Positions 53,680 to 61,985 of a stretch of DNA of 64,000 bases are shown in pieces. The stretch's first letter is position 1. Every line of letters starts with the position of its first letter. Under the pieces are notes generated by a model. The model was not told the DNA's origin. It searched no databases and was given only the letters and a program-made list of their open reading frames with translations. The position numbers were made by a program, and so were the translations under genes. The DNA lies in NCBI RefSeq assembly GCF_002014965.1, contig NZ_MUXT01000006.1, forward strand, positions 1-64,000, in the 5' to 3' direction. Source of the stretch: Moraxella canis. Lineage in GTDB: Bacteria; Pseudomonadota; Gammaproteobacteria; Pseudomonadales; Moraxellaceae.

Positions 53680-55575
53680 ATGAATAAAATTTTAATTGTT
53701 GGACACAAAGAGTCCCATTATCAAGCCTTGGATAAAATACTGCAAGGCTGCGGCATGGCACCTGCCCTACTTTCTCATACACATCAATTGAGTCCATTAC
53801 AAATTACCGATAAGTTGCTACGTGTATCAAAGCCGGCTGAGACTCAAAAACAGATCGCTCCCTCTGCTGAGTCAAAGCCTAAAAAAAATCGTCACCACGC
53901 CCATCGCGCCCCAAGTCAGCTTCTTGAACCCAAAACCTCTCAGTCAGAGGTCTTAAACCCTTATCATCAAAAATCTCCAAAGAAAGTTTGGGATAATTTA
54001 AGTTTTGATTTGATACTGGCAAATGCTGAGCAGCCGCTATGGGGCTGGTCGGATGCTCAGGCGGTTAGCCTACTTGAATATTGGGCACAGTTTGATGAGG
54101 ATTTTGTCTTTGTACTCACTTATGATAAGCCAAGCGATGTATTGGTTAGGTTGTTAGATGGTGCAGGGCAAGACGATCTTAGTGAGGGAGCCATTGAGCA
54201 AGCGCTGAAAGACTGGTCATCTTATAATCAGGCCCTGCTTGAATTCCAGCAAAAATATCCAAACCGCTGCCTGCTTGTTAATGGTGAGCAGGTGATTTAT
54301 TCCGCCAAAAACTATGTCTCAGCCGTTTCTGATAAAATTACTTGGCAGATGGACAGCTCAGTCGCTGATGACCAGTTGCTGGCAGTGTCAGATCTGCAGG
54401 ACAAGCCTCAACTGTCTGAAATGTCACAGTTTTTTGCCGAACAATTGCTTTTAGAGCACGACAAAGTTAATCAGCTATTTATGCAGCTGCAGGCGCAGGC
54501 GGATTTACCCTTAGCTTTGCAAAAAAGAACCTTTAACACGCTAAGCTTATTAAAAGAAACCATCGCTCAGCAAAAACAGCTTGAAAGCACACAAGAGCAA
54601 TTGCTAGCTACCGAAAAAGAATTCCAAAGCCAAACTGAGAATCTAAAACAGGCCATATCCTCAGCTAAGGCAGACCATGATAAAGATATCCAAACCTTAA
54701 AGGTGGCTCAAGGGCAGCTGGCAGATCAGCAGCAAGAAAATACACTGATCATTTCTCAGCTACATCAAGTCCAAGAAGAGCTTGAGAAATATTATCTTGA
54801 AACTAAAAAATCAACTGATCTACTCAACAAAGAAAAGAAAAAATCAAGCGAACTTGAAAAAAGAGCTGCTGAATTAAATAAAAAATCTGATGAACTCAAT
54901 CAGTCAGTTGCTCAATTAACTAAAGAAAAGCAAGCGATTCATGAGCAAAAAGTCAAACTGGACGAATTGGTAAAACAAGAGTCTCAAAAGTTAGCTGCCT
55001 TAAAGAAGCAATCAGATGATGAAGTAGCTAGGCTAACAGAGCAAAATAAAAAGCTGACCCAAGAAAACAGTGTAAAAGCAAACGAAAATAACTCATCGAT
55101 GCAGCAAGAAAATGAATTACTTATCAGGCAGCTACATCAAGTCCAAGAAGAGCTTGAGAAATATTATCTTGAAAATCAGCAGCTAAAATTAAATAACCAA
55201 TCTCAAAATAATTCTGTAAATGCGGCTAGTTCGCAGGTTCAGAGTAAACAGACCGTTTATTATGGTGCGGCAGACAGGATCAAGCAAGATCTGCCCTATC
55301 GCTTAGGTTCGACCATGGTGAGTCATTCAAAATCTACCAAAGACTTAGCAAAACTCCCCTTGGCGCTGATGAAAGAATATCGTCAGTTTCAAAAAGACGA
55401 ACACAAAGAGCTGCCACCAGTAGAAGCATATCAAGATGCTAACGAGGCGGAAAAAGTAAAAAAACATTTGTCTTATCGCTTGGGCAAAACATTGGTTGAT
55501 GGAGTAAAATCTCCAAAGAGTATGGTTGATCTGCCTGTGAAATTGGGTAGAGAGATTGTTGGGTTTAAGAAGTGA
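53680..55575 (+). CDS. Coiled-coil protein with YRLG modules, capsule locus
   Basis: About 631 residues; no named family recognised. Residues 1 to about 200 are a globular head (MNKILIVGHKESHYQALDKI, LILANAEQPLWGWSDAQAVS, FVFVLTYDKPSDVLV) that resembles a sulfotransferase-like or P-loop-less Rossmann part. A long coiled coil follows (about 250-510) containing two copies of the segment QLHQVQEELEKYYLE, encoded by a 46-bp perfect DNA repeat. The C-terminus has two modules, DLPYRLGSTMVSHSKSTKDL and HLSYRLGKTLVDGVKSPKSM, each followed by a LPLAL/LPVKL helix. Such segments accompany glycosyltransferases in many polysaccharide loci. ATG 53680 follows AAGGAA. Confidence 0.75.
   Translation: MNKILIVGHKESHYQALDKILQGCGMAPALLSHTHQLSPLQITDKLLRVSKPAETQKQIAPSAESKPKKNRHHAHRAPSQLLEPKTSQSEVLNPYHQKSPKKVWDNLSFDLILANAEQPLWGWSDAQAVSLLEYWAQFDEDFVFVLTYDKPSDVLVRLLDGAGQDDLSEGAIEQALKDWSSYNQALLEFQQKYPNRCLLVNGEQVIYSAKNYVSAVSDKITWQMDSSVADDQLLAVSDLQDKPQLSEMSQFFAEQLLLEHDKVNQLFMQLQAQADLPLALQKRTFNTLSLLKETIAQQKQLESTQEQLLATEKEFQSQTENLKQAISSAKADHDKDIQTLKVAQGQLADQQQENTLIISQLHQVQEELEKYYLETKKSTDLLNKEKKKSSELEKRAAELNKKSDELNQSVAQLTKEKQAIHEQKVKLDELVKQESQKLAALKKQSDDEVARLTEQNKKLTQENSVKANENNSSMQQENELLIRQLHQVQEELEKYYLENQQLKLNNQSQNNSVNAASSQVQSKQTVYYGAADRIKQDLPYRLGSTMVSHSKSTKDLAKLPLALMKEYRQFQKDEHKELPPVEAYQDANEAEKVKKHLSYRLGKTLVDGVKSPKSMVDLPVKLGREIVGFKK
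54757..54802 (+). repeat. 46-bp direct repeat, copy 1
   Basis: Identical over 46 bp to 55129-55174 within the same coiled-coil gene, 372 bp (124 codons) apart and in frame. It encodes QLHQVQEELEKYYLE. The lack of synonymous differences points to a recent duplication or gene conversion. Confidence 0.9.
55129..55174 (+). repeat. 46-bp direct repeat, copy 2
   Basis: Second copy of the repeat at 54757-54802; recombination between the two would delete 124 codons in frame and shorten the coiled coil. Confidence 0.9.
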
Positions 55576-55602
55576 TAATTTTTAAGTTTAAGGATTTGTG
55601 TT

Positions 55603-58461
55603 ATGTCTTTATTAGCGCAGGCAATATCGAAATATAATAATAAAGAATATGAATCTGCTTTAAATTTATTTGAGCAGGCGGCAAATATTTACGGTGAGAA
55701 TCTAGTCCGTTACCATATTATTAAGTGTAAGCATTTTTTAGGTTTAAAAAATGATTTGTCAGATCTAAATCCCTCTTTGAAAGAATATGATCTTGATCTT
55801 GCCACTCAAATTATGCAGCTTAATCAGGAATCATCTATAGATATCGCCACTAAAAATAAGCTAATAAACCAGTGGCAAAACATTACTTCTAAAAAATCGG
55901 ATAGTGCAGCAATTAAGCAGGTTAATTCTATCCCTTCAGACTTTCCGAAAGATCTAATACTAGCACCCTTGCCAGAAGGTCCTAATGATTTTGACTGGAA
56001 TAAAAATGTAAGAAAAATAAGAAAATCTACTCATAAAGTTGATAATGTCGGTCTTTCTATTGTGATACCTACATTTAATCGTAGCCACATTTTGGAGGTT
56101 ACATTAAGTTGCTTAGTAAACCAGGAGTCGGAATATCCTTTTGAAGTCATTGTTGCTGATGATGGTAGTAAAGAGGATATTTGTTCTGTAGTAAGGAAGT
56201 ATGAAAAAGATTTGGATATTAAATATGTCCGTCAAAAAGACTATGGCTATCAGTTGTGTGCGGTCAGGAATTTGGGTCTAAGGACGGCAAAATACGATTT
56301 TGTTTCTATATTGGACTGTGATATGGCACCGAATCCATTATGGGTCCAATCGTATGTCAAATATTTACTTGAAGATGATGATGTGGCATTAATAGGACCT
56401 AGGAAATATGTAGACACCCAAAATATATTGCCCGAAAACTTTAGGTCAAACAAAAATCTTATCAGCAATTTACCAGAGGTACGTACGAACAACTCAGTTG
56501 CCGGTAAAGAAGAAGGTGAGATCTCTGTTGATTGGCGATTGGAACATTTTAAAAGAACGGATAATTTGCGATTATGTGATTCACCATTTAGATACTTTAG
56601 CGGCGGAAATGTTGCTTTTTCTAAAAAGTGGTTGGATAAAGCAGGTTGGTTTGATGAGGAATTCACCCATTGGGGTGGTGAGGACAATGAATTTGGTTAC
56701 CGTTTATTTAAGAATGGTTGCTTTTTCAGAGCTGTCGAGGGGGGTATGGCATATCATCAAGAACCTCCAGGTAAAGAAAACGAAACGGACAGAGCGGAAG
56801 GTAAGAAGATCACAATTAATATTGTAAAAGAAAAAGTGCCTTATTTTTACCGTAAATTACAACCAATTGAGAGTGCATTAATACATAAAGTCCCGCTAGT
56901 ATCTATCTATATACCTGCATACAACTGTGCAGATACGATTAAGCGTTGTGTGGATAGTGCCCTGAATCAAACCATCACGGATTTGCAAGTCTGTATTTGC
57001 AATGATGGATCAACAGATAATACATTAGACGTGATTAACCGACTTTATGGGCAAAATCCTAGGGTAAAAATTATTTCACAAGAAAATGGAGGCATAGCGT
57101 CAGCATCCAATAATGCTGTAAAGCACGCTTCGGGATTTTATATTGGTCAGTTAGATTCTGATGACTATTTGGAGCCTGATGCGGTTGAGTTATGCTTGGC
57201 AGAGTTTCTCAAAGATCGTTCTTTAGCATGTGTGTACACTACTAATAGGAACGTAAATCCTGATGGTAGTTTGATCGCTGACGGTTATAATTGGCCTGAG
57301 TTTTCAAGAGAAAAATTAACAACAGCTATGATAGTACATCATTTTAGAATGTTTACTGCGAGAGCTTGGCACCTAACCTCTGGTTTTGATGAAAACATTG
57401 AAAACTCTGTTGACTTAGACATTTATCTTAAATTAAGTGAAGTGGGGCCGTTTAAGCATATCAATAAGATTTGCTATAACCGAGTATTACACGGCAATAA
57501 TACTTCGATCAAAAAACTAGACATGCAAAAGAAAAACCATTTTTTGGTGATTAATCGATCCCTTCAGCGCCAGGGGGTGGATTACTACAGTTATGATGCA
57601 ATTGATGAGGATGATGCAAGCAGACGATACGTTTTCAAAAAGAATCATGAAGCTCAGTATCAGGTAAGTAACCTAAGCTCAGCTGCCAAATTGGCTTTTA
57701 GCTTAGTGTACCCAGATAGTCTTGATAGATTATTAGATAAACTTCATAATATTCTCGAGTACAATCCGGAGGCAAGTGTTATCATTGCTCATGTCAATCC
57801 GGAGAGACTAAGCCAAGATGTAATGCAGAAGGTTAAGACCTTTGAAAAAGAGAATAGCATTAAGGTTGTCATTAACCATGAATTGGATTATAGTAATTAT
57901 AAGTTTAGACAGGTAGAGTATCTTGTTAGTAACTTTAATAAACTACTTCGTACTGGAATAGAATTTGATTATATTATTTTTGATAATTTTGATAGCTTAT
58001 ATGTGCAGCATCACTCTTACGACTATATCAAAAAAGCTGATATCGGAATGAATTTTGGTAAAGTCAATGGTTATTGGCAAGACAAAATTCTATCCCATCA
58101 GTCTCTTAAGCAGTGGACCAAGCAATATCTCAATAAAGATATTGCTGACATTCCAATTAAGGGTGCAGCCCAAGGAATGTTTATGAGTTATGAGGTAGCT
58201 AAACCAATTTTTGAGTTGCTAGAACAATTCTTAGAATTGTGTAAAGCAAATGACGATTACCCAAAGTATTTGGCAGAGGAAATATTGTTTCAGCTTATGA
58301 CTTTGATATTAGAGAATCGGGATGGAATAAGCCTTAAGCGGTGTAATGCTTTAACCTATATGCCTTGGGAGCGAAAACTTCAATGGACCGAGCAACAAAT
58401 TGAAGAAGCAAAGCAAGGGGTTGGTATTGCTAAGAATAAATTTATTATATATCAACTATAA
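55603..58461 (+). CDS. Bifunctional glycosaminoglycan synthase, chondroitin synthase-like (KfoC/PmCS/PmHAS type)
   Basis: A 952-residue enzyme with two GT2 domains in one chain. The N-terminal helical part (MSLLAQAISKYNNKEYESAL, then FPKDLILAPLPEGPNDFDW) is typical of Pasteurella synthases. Domain A1 has DDGS at 186-189, DCD at 238-240 and WGGED at 357-361. Domain A2 has NDGS at 467-470 and DSD at 518-520. The C-terminus ends LTYMPWERKLQWTEQQIEEA. A1 would add the hexosamine and A2 glucuronate, giving an alternating polymer. A1 residues such as KDYGYQLCAVRNLGLRTAKY match what I recall of chondroitin (PmCS, KfoC) rather than hyaluronan synthase. Composition is AT-rich. It lies upstream of ugd, its UDP-glucuronate source. 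Confidence 0.92.
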   Translation: MSLLAQAISKYNNKEYESALNLFEQAANIYGENLVRYHIIKCKHFLGLKNDLSDLNPSLKEYDLDLATQIMQLNQESSIDIATKNKLINQWQNITSKKSDSAAIKQVNSIPSDFPKDLILAPLPEGPNDFDWNKNVRKIRKSTHKVDNVGLSIVIPTFNRSHILEVTLSCLVNQESEYPFEVIVADDGSKEDICSVVRKYEKDLDIKYVRQKDYGYQLCAVRNLGLRTAKYDFVSILDCDMAPNPLWVQSYVKYLLEDDDVALIGPRKYVDTQNILPENFRSNKNLISNLPEVRTNNSVAGKEEGEISVDWRLEHFKRTDNLRLCDSPFRYFSGGNVAFSKKWLDKAGWFDEEFTHWGGEDNEFGYRLFKNGCFFRAVEGGMAYHQEPPGKENETDRAEGKKITINIVKEKVPYFYRKLQPIESALIHKVPLVSIYIPAYNCADTIKRCVDSALNQTITDLQVCICNDGSTDNTLDVINRLYGQNPRVKIISQENGGIASASNNAVKHASGFYIGQLDSDDYLEPDAVELCLAEFLKDRSLACVYTTNRNVNPDGSLIADGYNWPEFSREKLTTAMIVHHFRMFTARAWHLTSGFDENIENSVDLDIYLKLSEVGPFKHINKICYNRVLHGNNTSIKKLDMQKKNHFLVINRSLQRQGVDYYSYDAIDEDDASRRYVFKKNHEAQYQVSNLSSAAKLAFSLVYPDSLDRLLDKLHNILEYNPEASVIIAHVNPERLSQDVMQKVKTFEKENSIKVVINHELDYSNYKFRQVEYLVSNFNKLLRTGIEFDYIIFDNFDSLYVQHHSYDYIKKADIGMNFGKVNGYWQDKILSHQSLKQWTKQYLNKDIADIPIKGAAQGMFMSYEVAKPIFELLEQFLELCKANDDYPKYLAEEILFQLMTLILENRDGISLKRCNALTYMPWERKLQWTEQQIEEAKQGVGIAKNKFIIYQL

Positions 58462-58464
58462 TAT

Positions 58465-58500
58465 TTGAGTGAAATGAGTGAAATGAGTGAAATGAGTGAA
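58465..58500 (+). repeat. Four tandem 9-bp units at a gene start
   Basis: TTGAGTGAA followed by three exact ATGAGTGAA units. Each unit has a start codon and a GAG that can serve as a weak ribosome binding site for the next one. Copy-number change would keep the reading frame but alter the N-terminus (MSE repeats) and the number of start sites. Confidence 0.9.
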
Positions 58501-59412
58501 AAGACAAGTTTTGTTACAATAACTTACCAAAATGATTTACGCATGGTGCTTCTGCAATTAATATCGGTTGATAGATTATTTGATATTAAAGCATTAGAAG
58601 AGTATTTTATTATTATTAATGATAAAAATACGCATTTGGAGGAAGAATTAAGAAACAAGACTCAATTATTTTTGAGTGAGGCTTTATTTTCTAAGCTGCG
58701 TTTTATTAGTTCTCATCACCTGCTATCAAAAAGAGACTTTGAAAAATCTGATGGACAGCGCTCTCAGCAGATTTTAAAAATGATTATTGCTAGCAAAATT
58801 AAGACCAAGACTTACATACTCTTAGATGCAAAAAATTTCTTCATAAAAAAGGCAGATTTAGCACTGTTTATAGATAGGGATTCAGGAAAATATACTACCA
58901 ATTTTTCTCAATTGGGCGATAATTGGAGAGATTATGTTAAAAATTCTTTTAAAGCAATTGAATGCGATGAAGATATTGAAGATAAAATTATACCTACTAT
59001 TACCCCTTATGTAATTGAAACAAACATAATGATACAGTTGCTAAAATACCTTCAACCACGCATTGGTAATGATTTGAGTAAATTATTTGAAAGCTTTCAT
59101 GGTAAAATAACAGAATTCTTCCTATATTATGCTTTCCTATATAAATATAATTTACTTGCTAAATACAAACACAAGCCTATCATTTGCCGAACTCTCTTTG
59201 CTATTTACCCTTCTAATTATGCTGATGTCGATAAAATGATTAAGAATTTGAAAGAGGATAATATTTATCTTTTGGGTTTGCATCGAAAGAGGCTGGCTCA
59301 ATTGTCAGTAGAACATACAGAGATAATAAATTTACTATTAAATGAAATACTAATATTTCCTTGGGAGAGGTTGGATTGGTTTATTGACCCAAAAAATCAA
59401 TCTACAATTTAA
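58474..59412 (+). CDS. DUF6492-like protein in capsule locus
   Basis: About 312 residues. It resembles the DUF6492 family of GT-A-like proteins: FVTITYQNDLRMVLLQLISV at the start, GQRSQQILKMIIASKIKTKT, then YILLDAKNFFIKKADL, with LLDAKN at the position of a nucleotide-sugar metal motif. The function is unknown; a sugar-transfer or modification role is inferred from its place. It is the most AT-rich gene in the window by eye (one sampled 60-bp line is 27% GC), a sign of transfer. The start lies in a tandem repeat: ATG at 58474, 58483 or 58492, or TTG 58465, just 3 bp after the synthase stop. Confidence 0.7.
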   Translation: MSEMSEMSEKTSFVTITYQNDLRMVLLQLISVDRLFDIKALEEYFIIINDKNTHLEEELRNKTQLFLSEALFSKLRFISSHHLLSKRDFEKSDGQRSQQILKMIIASKIKTKTYILLDAKNFFIKKADLALFIDRDSGKYTTNFSQLGDNWRDYVKNSFKAIECDEDIEDKIIPTITPYVIETNIMIQLLKYLQPRIGNDLSKLFESFHGKITEFFLYYAFLYKYNLLAKYKHKPIICRTLFAIYPSNYADVDKMIKNLKEDNIYLLGLHRKRLAQLSVEHTEIINLLLNEILIFPWERLDWFIDPKNQSTI

Positions 59413-59440
59413 TAATAATTCTTTATGAAACTTAGATTAT

Positions 59441-60613
59441 ATGAAAAAAATCACAATCGCAGGCACAGGCTATGTTGGACTGTCTAACGCTGTATTATTA
59501 GCCCAAAAACATGATGTCATCGCTTTGGATATTGATCAGCGTAAAGTAGATAAAATTAATGCTCGTCAAACACCCATTGAAGATATCGAAATAGAGAACT
59601 TTTTGGCACGCAAAGAGCTTTCACTGATCGCAACGACGGATAAAACACTGGCTTATCAAGAGGCGGACTATGTCATCATCGCCACACCTACCAATTATGA
59701 TACACAGACTGGTTATTTTGATACCAGTAGTGTGGAGGCGGTGATTAATGATGTATTGGGTATTAACCCCAAAGCATTGATCATCATCAAATCTACCATT
59801 CCTGTGGGCTTTGTGTCTGAGCTTAAAGATAAGCTTGGCGTGGATAACATTATCTTTTCGCCTGAGTTTTTAAGAGAAGGTAAGGCATTATATGATAACT
59901 TGTATCCAAGTCGGATTATCGTCGGTGAGAAATCTGAGCGTGCCAAAGCATTTGCTGACATGCTTCTAGACTGTGCTGTTAAAGAAGAGGTAGAGATTTT
60001 ATTAACGGACAGTACCGAGGCTGAGGCGATTAAACTGTTTGCAAATACCTATTTGGCACTGCGTGTCGCTTATTTTAATGAGCTTGATACTTATGCAGGG
60101 GCTCATGGACTAGATACCGCTCAAATCATTAAAGGCGTGTGTTTAGACCCCCGTATCGGCAATTATTATAACAACCCATCATTTGGTTATGGTGGCTACT
60201 GCTTACCCAAAGACACTAAGCAGCTTTTGGCCAACTATAAAGAAGTGCCCCAAAATCTCATTCAAGCCATTGTAGAGTCTAATACGACCCGTAAAGACTT
60301 TATTGCCAAAGACATCGCCGCCAAAAGCCCCAATACGGTAGGTGTATATCGCTTGATTATGAAAGCAGGCTCCGATAACTTTCGGGCATCTGCGATGTTT
60401 GGGATCATTAAAAGATTGCGTGGACGCGGTATCTCTGTCATCATTTATGAGCCAAAGCATGATGCTGATGAGCTGGATAAAATGCAAGTGGTTGCAGATT
60501 TAGCTGAATTTAAACAAAAATCAGACATTATCATCGCCAATCGCATTACTGATGACTTGACAGATGTGCTAGACAAAGTCTATTCTCGAGACATCTCAGG
60601 TGTGGATGATTGA
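59441..60613 (+). CDS. ugd: UDP-glucose 6-dehydrogenase
   Basis: A 390-residue NAD-dependent enzyme that oxidises UDP-glucose to UDP-glucuronate. The Rossmann start is [20 protein letters not shown]. The central part has [17 protein letters not shown] and [20 protein letters not shown]. The substrate loop [15 protein letters not shown] carries the catalytic cysteine (Cys254), and a C-terminal UDP-binding domain follows. The overall form is close to the KfiD/HyaC type found in glycosaminoglycan capsule loci. It probably feeds the synthase two genes upstream. Start ATG 59441 has only a weak ribosome binding site. Confidence 0.94.
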   Translation: MKKITIAGTGYVGLSNAVLLAQKHDVIALDIDQRKVDKINARQTPIEDIEIENFLARKELSLIATTDKTLAYQEADYVIIATPTNYDTQTGYFDTSSVEAVINDVLGINPKALIIIKSTIPVGFVSELKDKLGVDNIIFSPEFLREGKALYDNLYPSRIIVGEKSERAKAFADMLLDCAVKEEVEILLTDSTEAEAIKLFANTYLALRVAYFNELDTYAGAHGLDTAQIIKGVCLDPRIGNYYNNPSFGYGGYCLPKDTKQLLANYKEVPQNLIQAIVESNTTRKDFIAKDIAAKSPNTVGVYRLIMKAGSDNFRASAMFGIIKRLRGRGISVIIYEPKHDADELDKMQVVADLAEFKQKSDIIIANRITDDLTDVLDKVYSRDISGVDD

Positions 60614-60629
60614 GCCTGTTGTTTAGAAG

Positions 60630-61985
60630 ATGAATGGTTTTTTACCAAATCAGTTTTGGCAAGCGTATCAGCTTGGGCTGTATGAAAAGGTGCGCCAACA
60701 AAAATTTTATTTACCAATAAGGCAAATAAAAACCATTCGTCAGTTGGCAGCGCTTAAGCGCTTTGCTGTCAGTGAGCCGCGCTTTATGATCGGTCAGCTC
60801 CTTGATCAGCATCAAAATGATAAATGGTTTAAGATTATCATCAAAGAGCTATCACCAGTTTATCCCAAGATTATTTTTGACTATTTGCAAAACCATTTTG
60901 ATCGACTACCAAGATGGTCTTGGCTGAGCCAAATTTATTTTGCCCTATCGCTTGAGTATGGCCAAATAAGACAGGAATTAATGACGGAGTTGGATAGCGA
61001 TGAGCGCTTGCTGTTTTTGAGTAATCTTACTATTGATCGTCAGCAAAAGCGGGCATTGTTTAATGAATATCTACAGTGCTTTGACTTATTGCCTTTGATA
61101 GATGGTGATGGCTTTGGTTTGGATGCGTTTGAGTTTTTACCGACAGACAGCATCAGCAGTCCGCATCAAGTCACAATTTTGGTCACTGCATTTAATGCCG
61201 CCAAGACCATCACATCTTGCCTGAAAAGCCTGCTCAGCCAGTCTTGGCAAAACATACAGGTGATCGTCATTGATGATCAGAGTGGTGATGATACGGTCAG
61301 TCAGATTAACTCTATTGAAGATAAGCGAATGATGCTGATTAGACTGCCAAAAAATGTTGGCACTTTTGCTGCCAAAAGTATCGGGGCGATGTATGCCACG
61401 GGCGAGTTTATGACTTGTCAGGATTCGGACGACATCGCACATCCTGATAAGATCAAACAACAGGTAGAGCCTTTGATCAACGATGCTGATTTGATGGTGA
61501 CTAATTCTTATTGGCTGCGCATTGATGATCAGGCAAATTATTACGCTCGGCAATATTATCCTTTGTTGCGTCAAAATCCAGCATCGCCACTGTTTCGCCG
61601 CCAACAAGTACAAGAAGAAGTCGGGCTTTGGCACGCAGTGCGTACTGGTGCAGACAGTGAATTTTTCGAGCGGTTAAAACTGGCTTATGGCGAGAGGTTT
61701 ATTTCTATCAAAAAACCACTGACATTTGCCAGGCATTCTCATGATTCGCTGATGAATTCGGAGGATTACGGCATCCATAATAAGGCATCAGCACTCGATC
61801 GCTTGGATTATTGGGAGGCTTGGCGTCTGTGGCACATTGACCGTATCAAAAAAGGCCAGCTGCCTAATATGCCTGGTCTAGAACGGCAGATGCAAGAGCG
61901 ATTATTTGATGTTCCTAATAAGCTAATGGTGAGTGCTGACGATATTCGCTATAATTTAAATGATTTACAAGAGAGTAAACTATGA
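60630..61985 (+). CDS. GT2 family glycosyltransferase, HyaE/KfoG-like
   Basis: A 451-residue protein. The first 180 residues are helical and of unknown role. A GT-A domain follows: VTILVTAFNAAKTITSCLKS, VIVIDDQSGDDTVSQINS and FMTCQDSDDIAHPDKIKQQV, with the DSDD metal motif. The end has RTGADSEFFERLKLAYGERF and PLTFARHSHDSLM, a pattern I recall from GT2 proteins beside glycosaminoglycan synthases (HyaE, KfoG). It could build the primer or linker on which the chain is extended. It begins 16 bp after ugd and overlaps galU by 4 bp. Confidence 0.85.
   Translation: MNGFLPNQFWQAYQLGLYEKVRQQKFYLPIRQIKTIRQLAALKRFAVSEPRFMIGQLLDQHQNDKWFKIIIKELSPVYPKIIFDYLQNHFDRLPRWSWLSQIYFALSLEYGQIRQELMTELDSDERLLFLSNLTIDRQQKRALFNEYLQCFDLLPLIDGDGFGLDAFEFLPTDSISSPHQVTILVTAFNAAKTITSCLKSLLSQSWQNIQVIVIDDQSGDDTVSQINSIEDKRMMLIRLPKNVGTFAAKSIGAMYATGEFMTCQDSDDIAHPDKIKQQVEPLINDADLMVTNSYWLRIDDQANYYARQYYPLLRQNPASPLFRRQQVQEEVGLWHAVRTGADSEFFERLKLAYGERFISIKKPLTFARHSHDSLMNSEDYGIHNKASALDRLDYWEAWRLWHIDRIKKGQLPNMPGLERQMQERLFDVPNKLMVSADDIRYNLNDLQESKL

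Noticed and set aside
55603..58461. Hyaluronan synthase as the first-choice name for the bifunctional synthase
   Set aside because: Overall layout fits PmHAS as well, but recalled A1 signature residues agree with PmCS and KfoC. Kept as the alternative because no alignment could be run.
55603..58461. Heparosan synthase (PmHS/KfiA-KfiC type)
   Set aside because: Heparosan synthases have a different domain order and sequence. The N-terminal FPKDL-type segment and the YMPWERKLQW end match the hyaluronan/chondroitin group instead.
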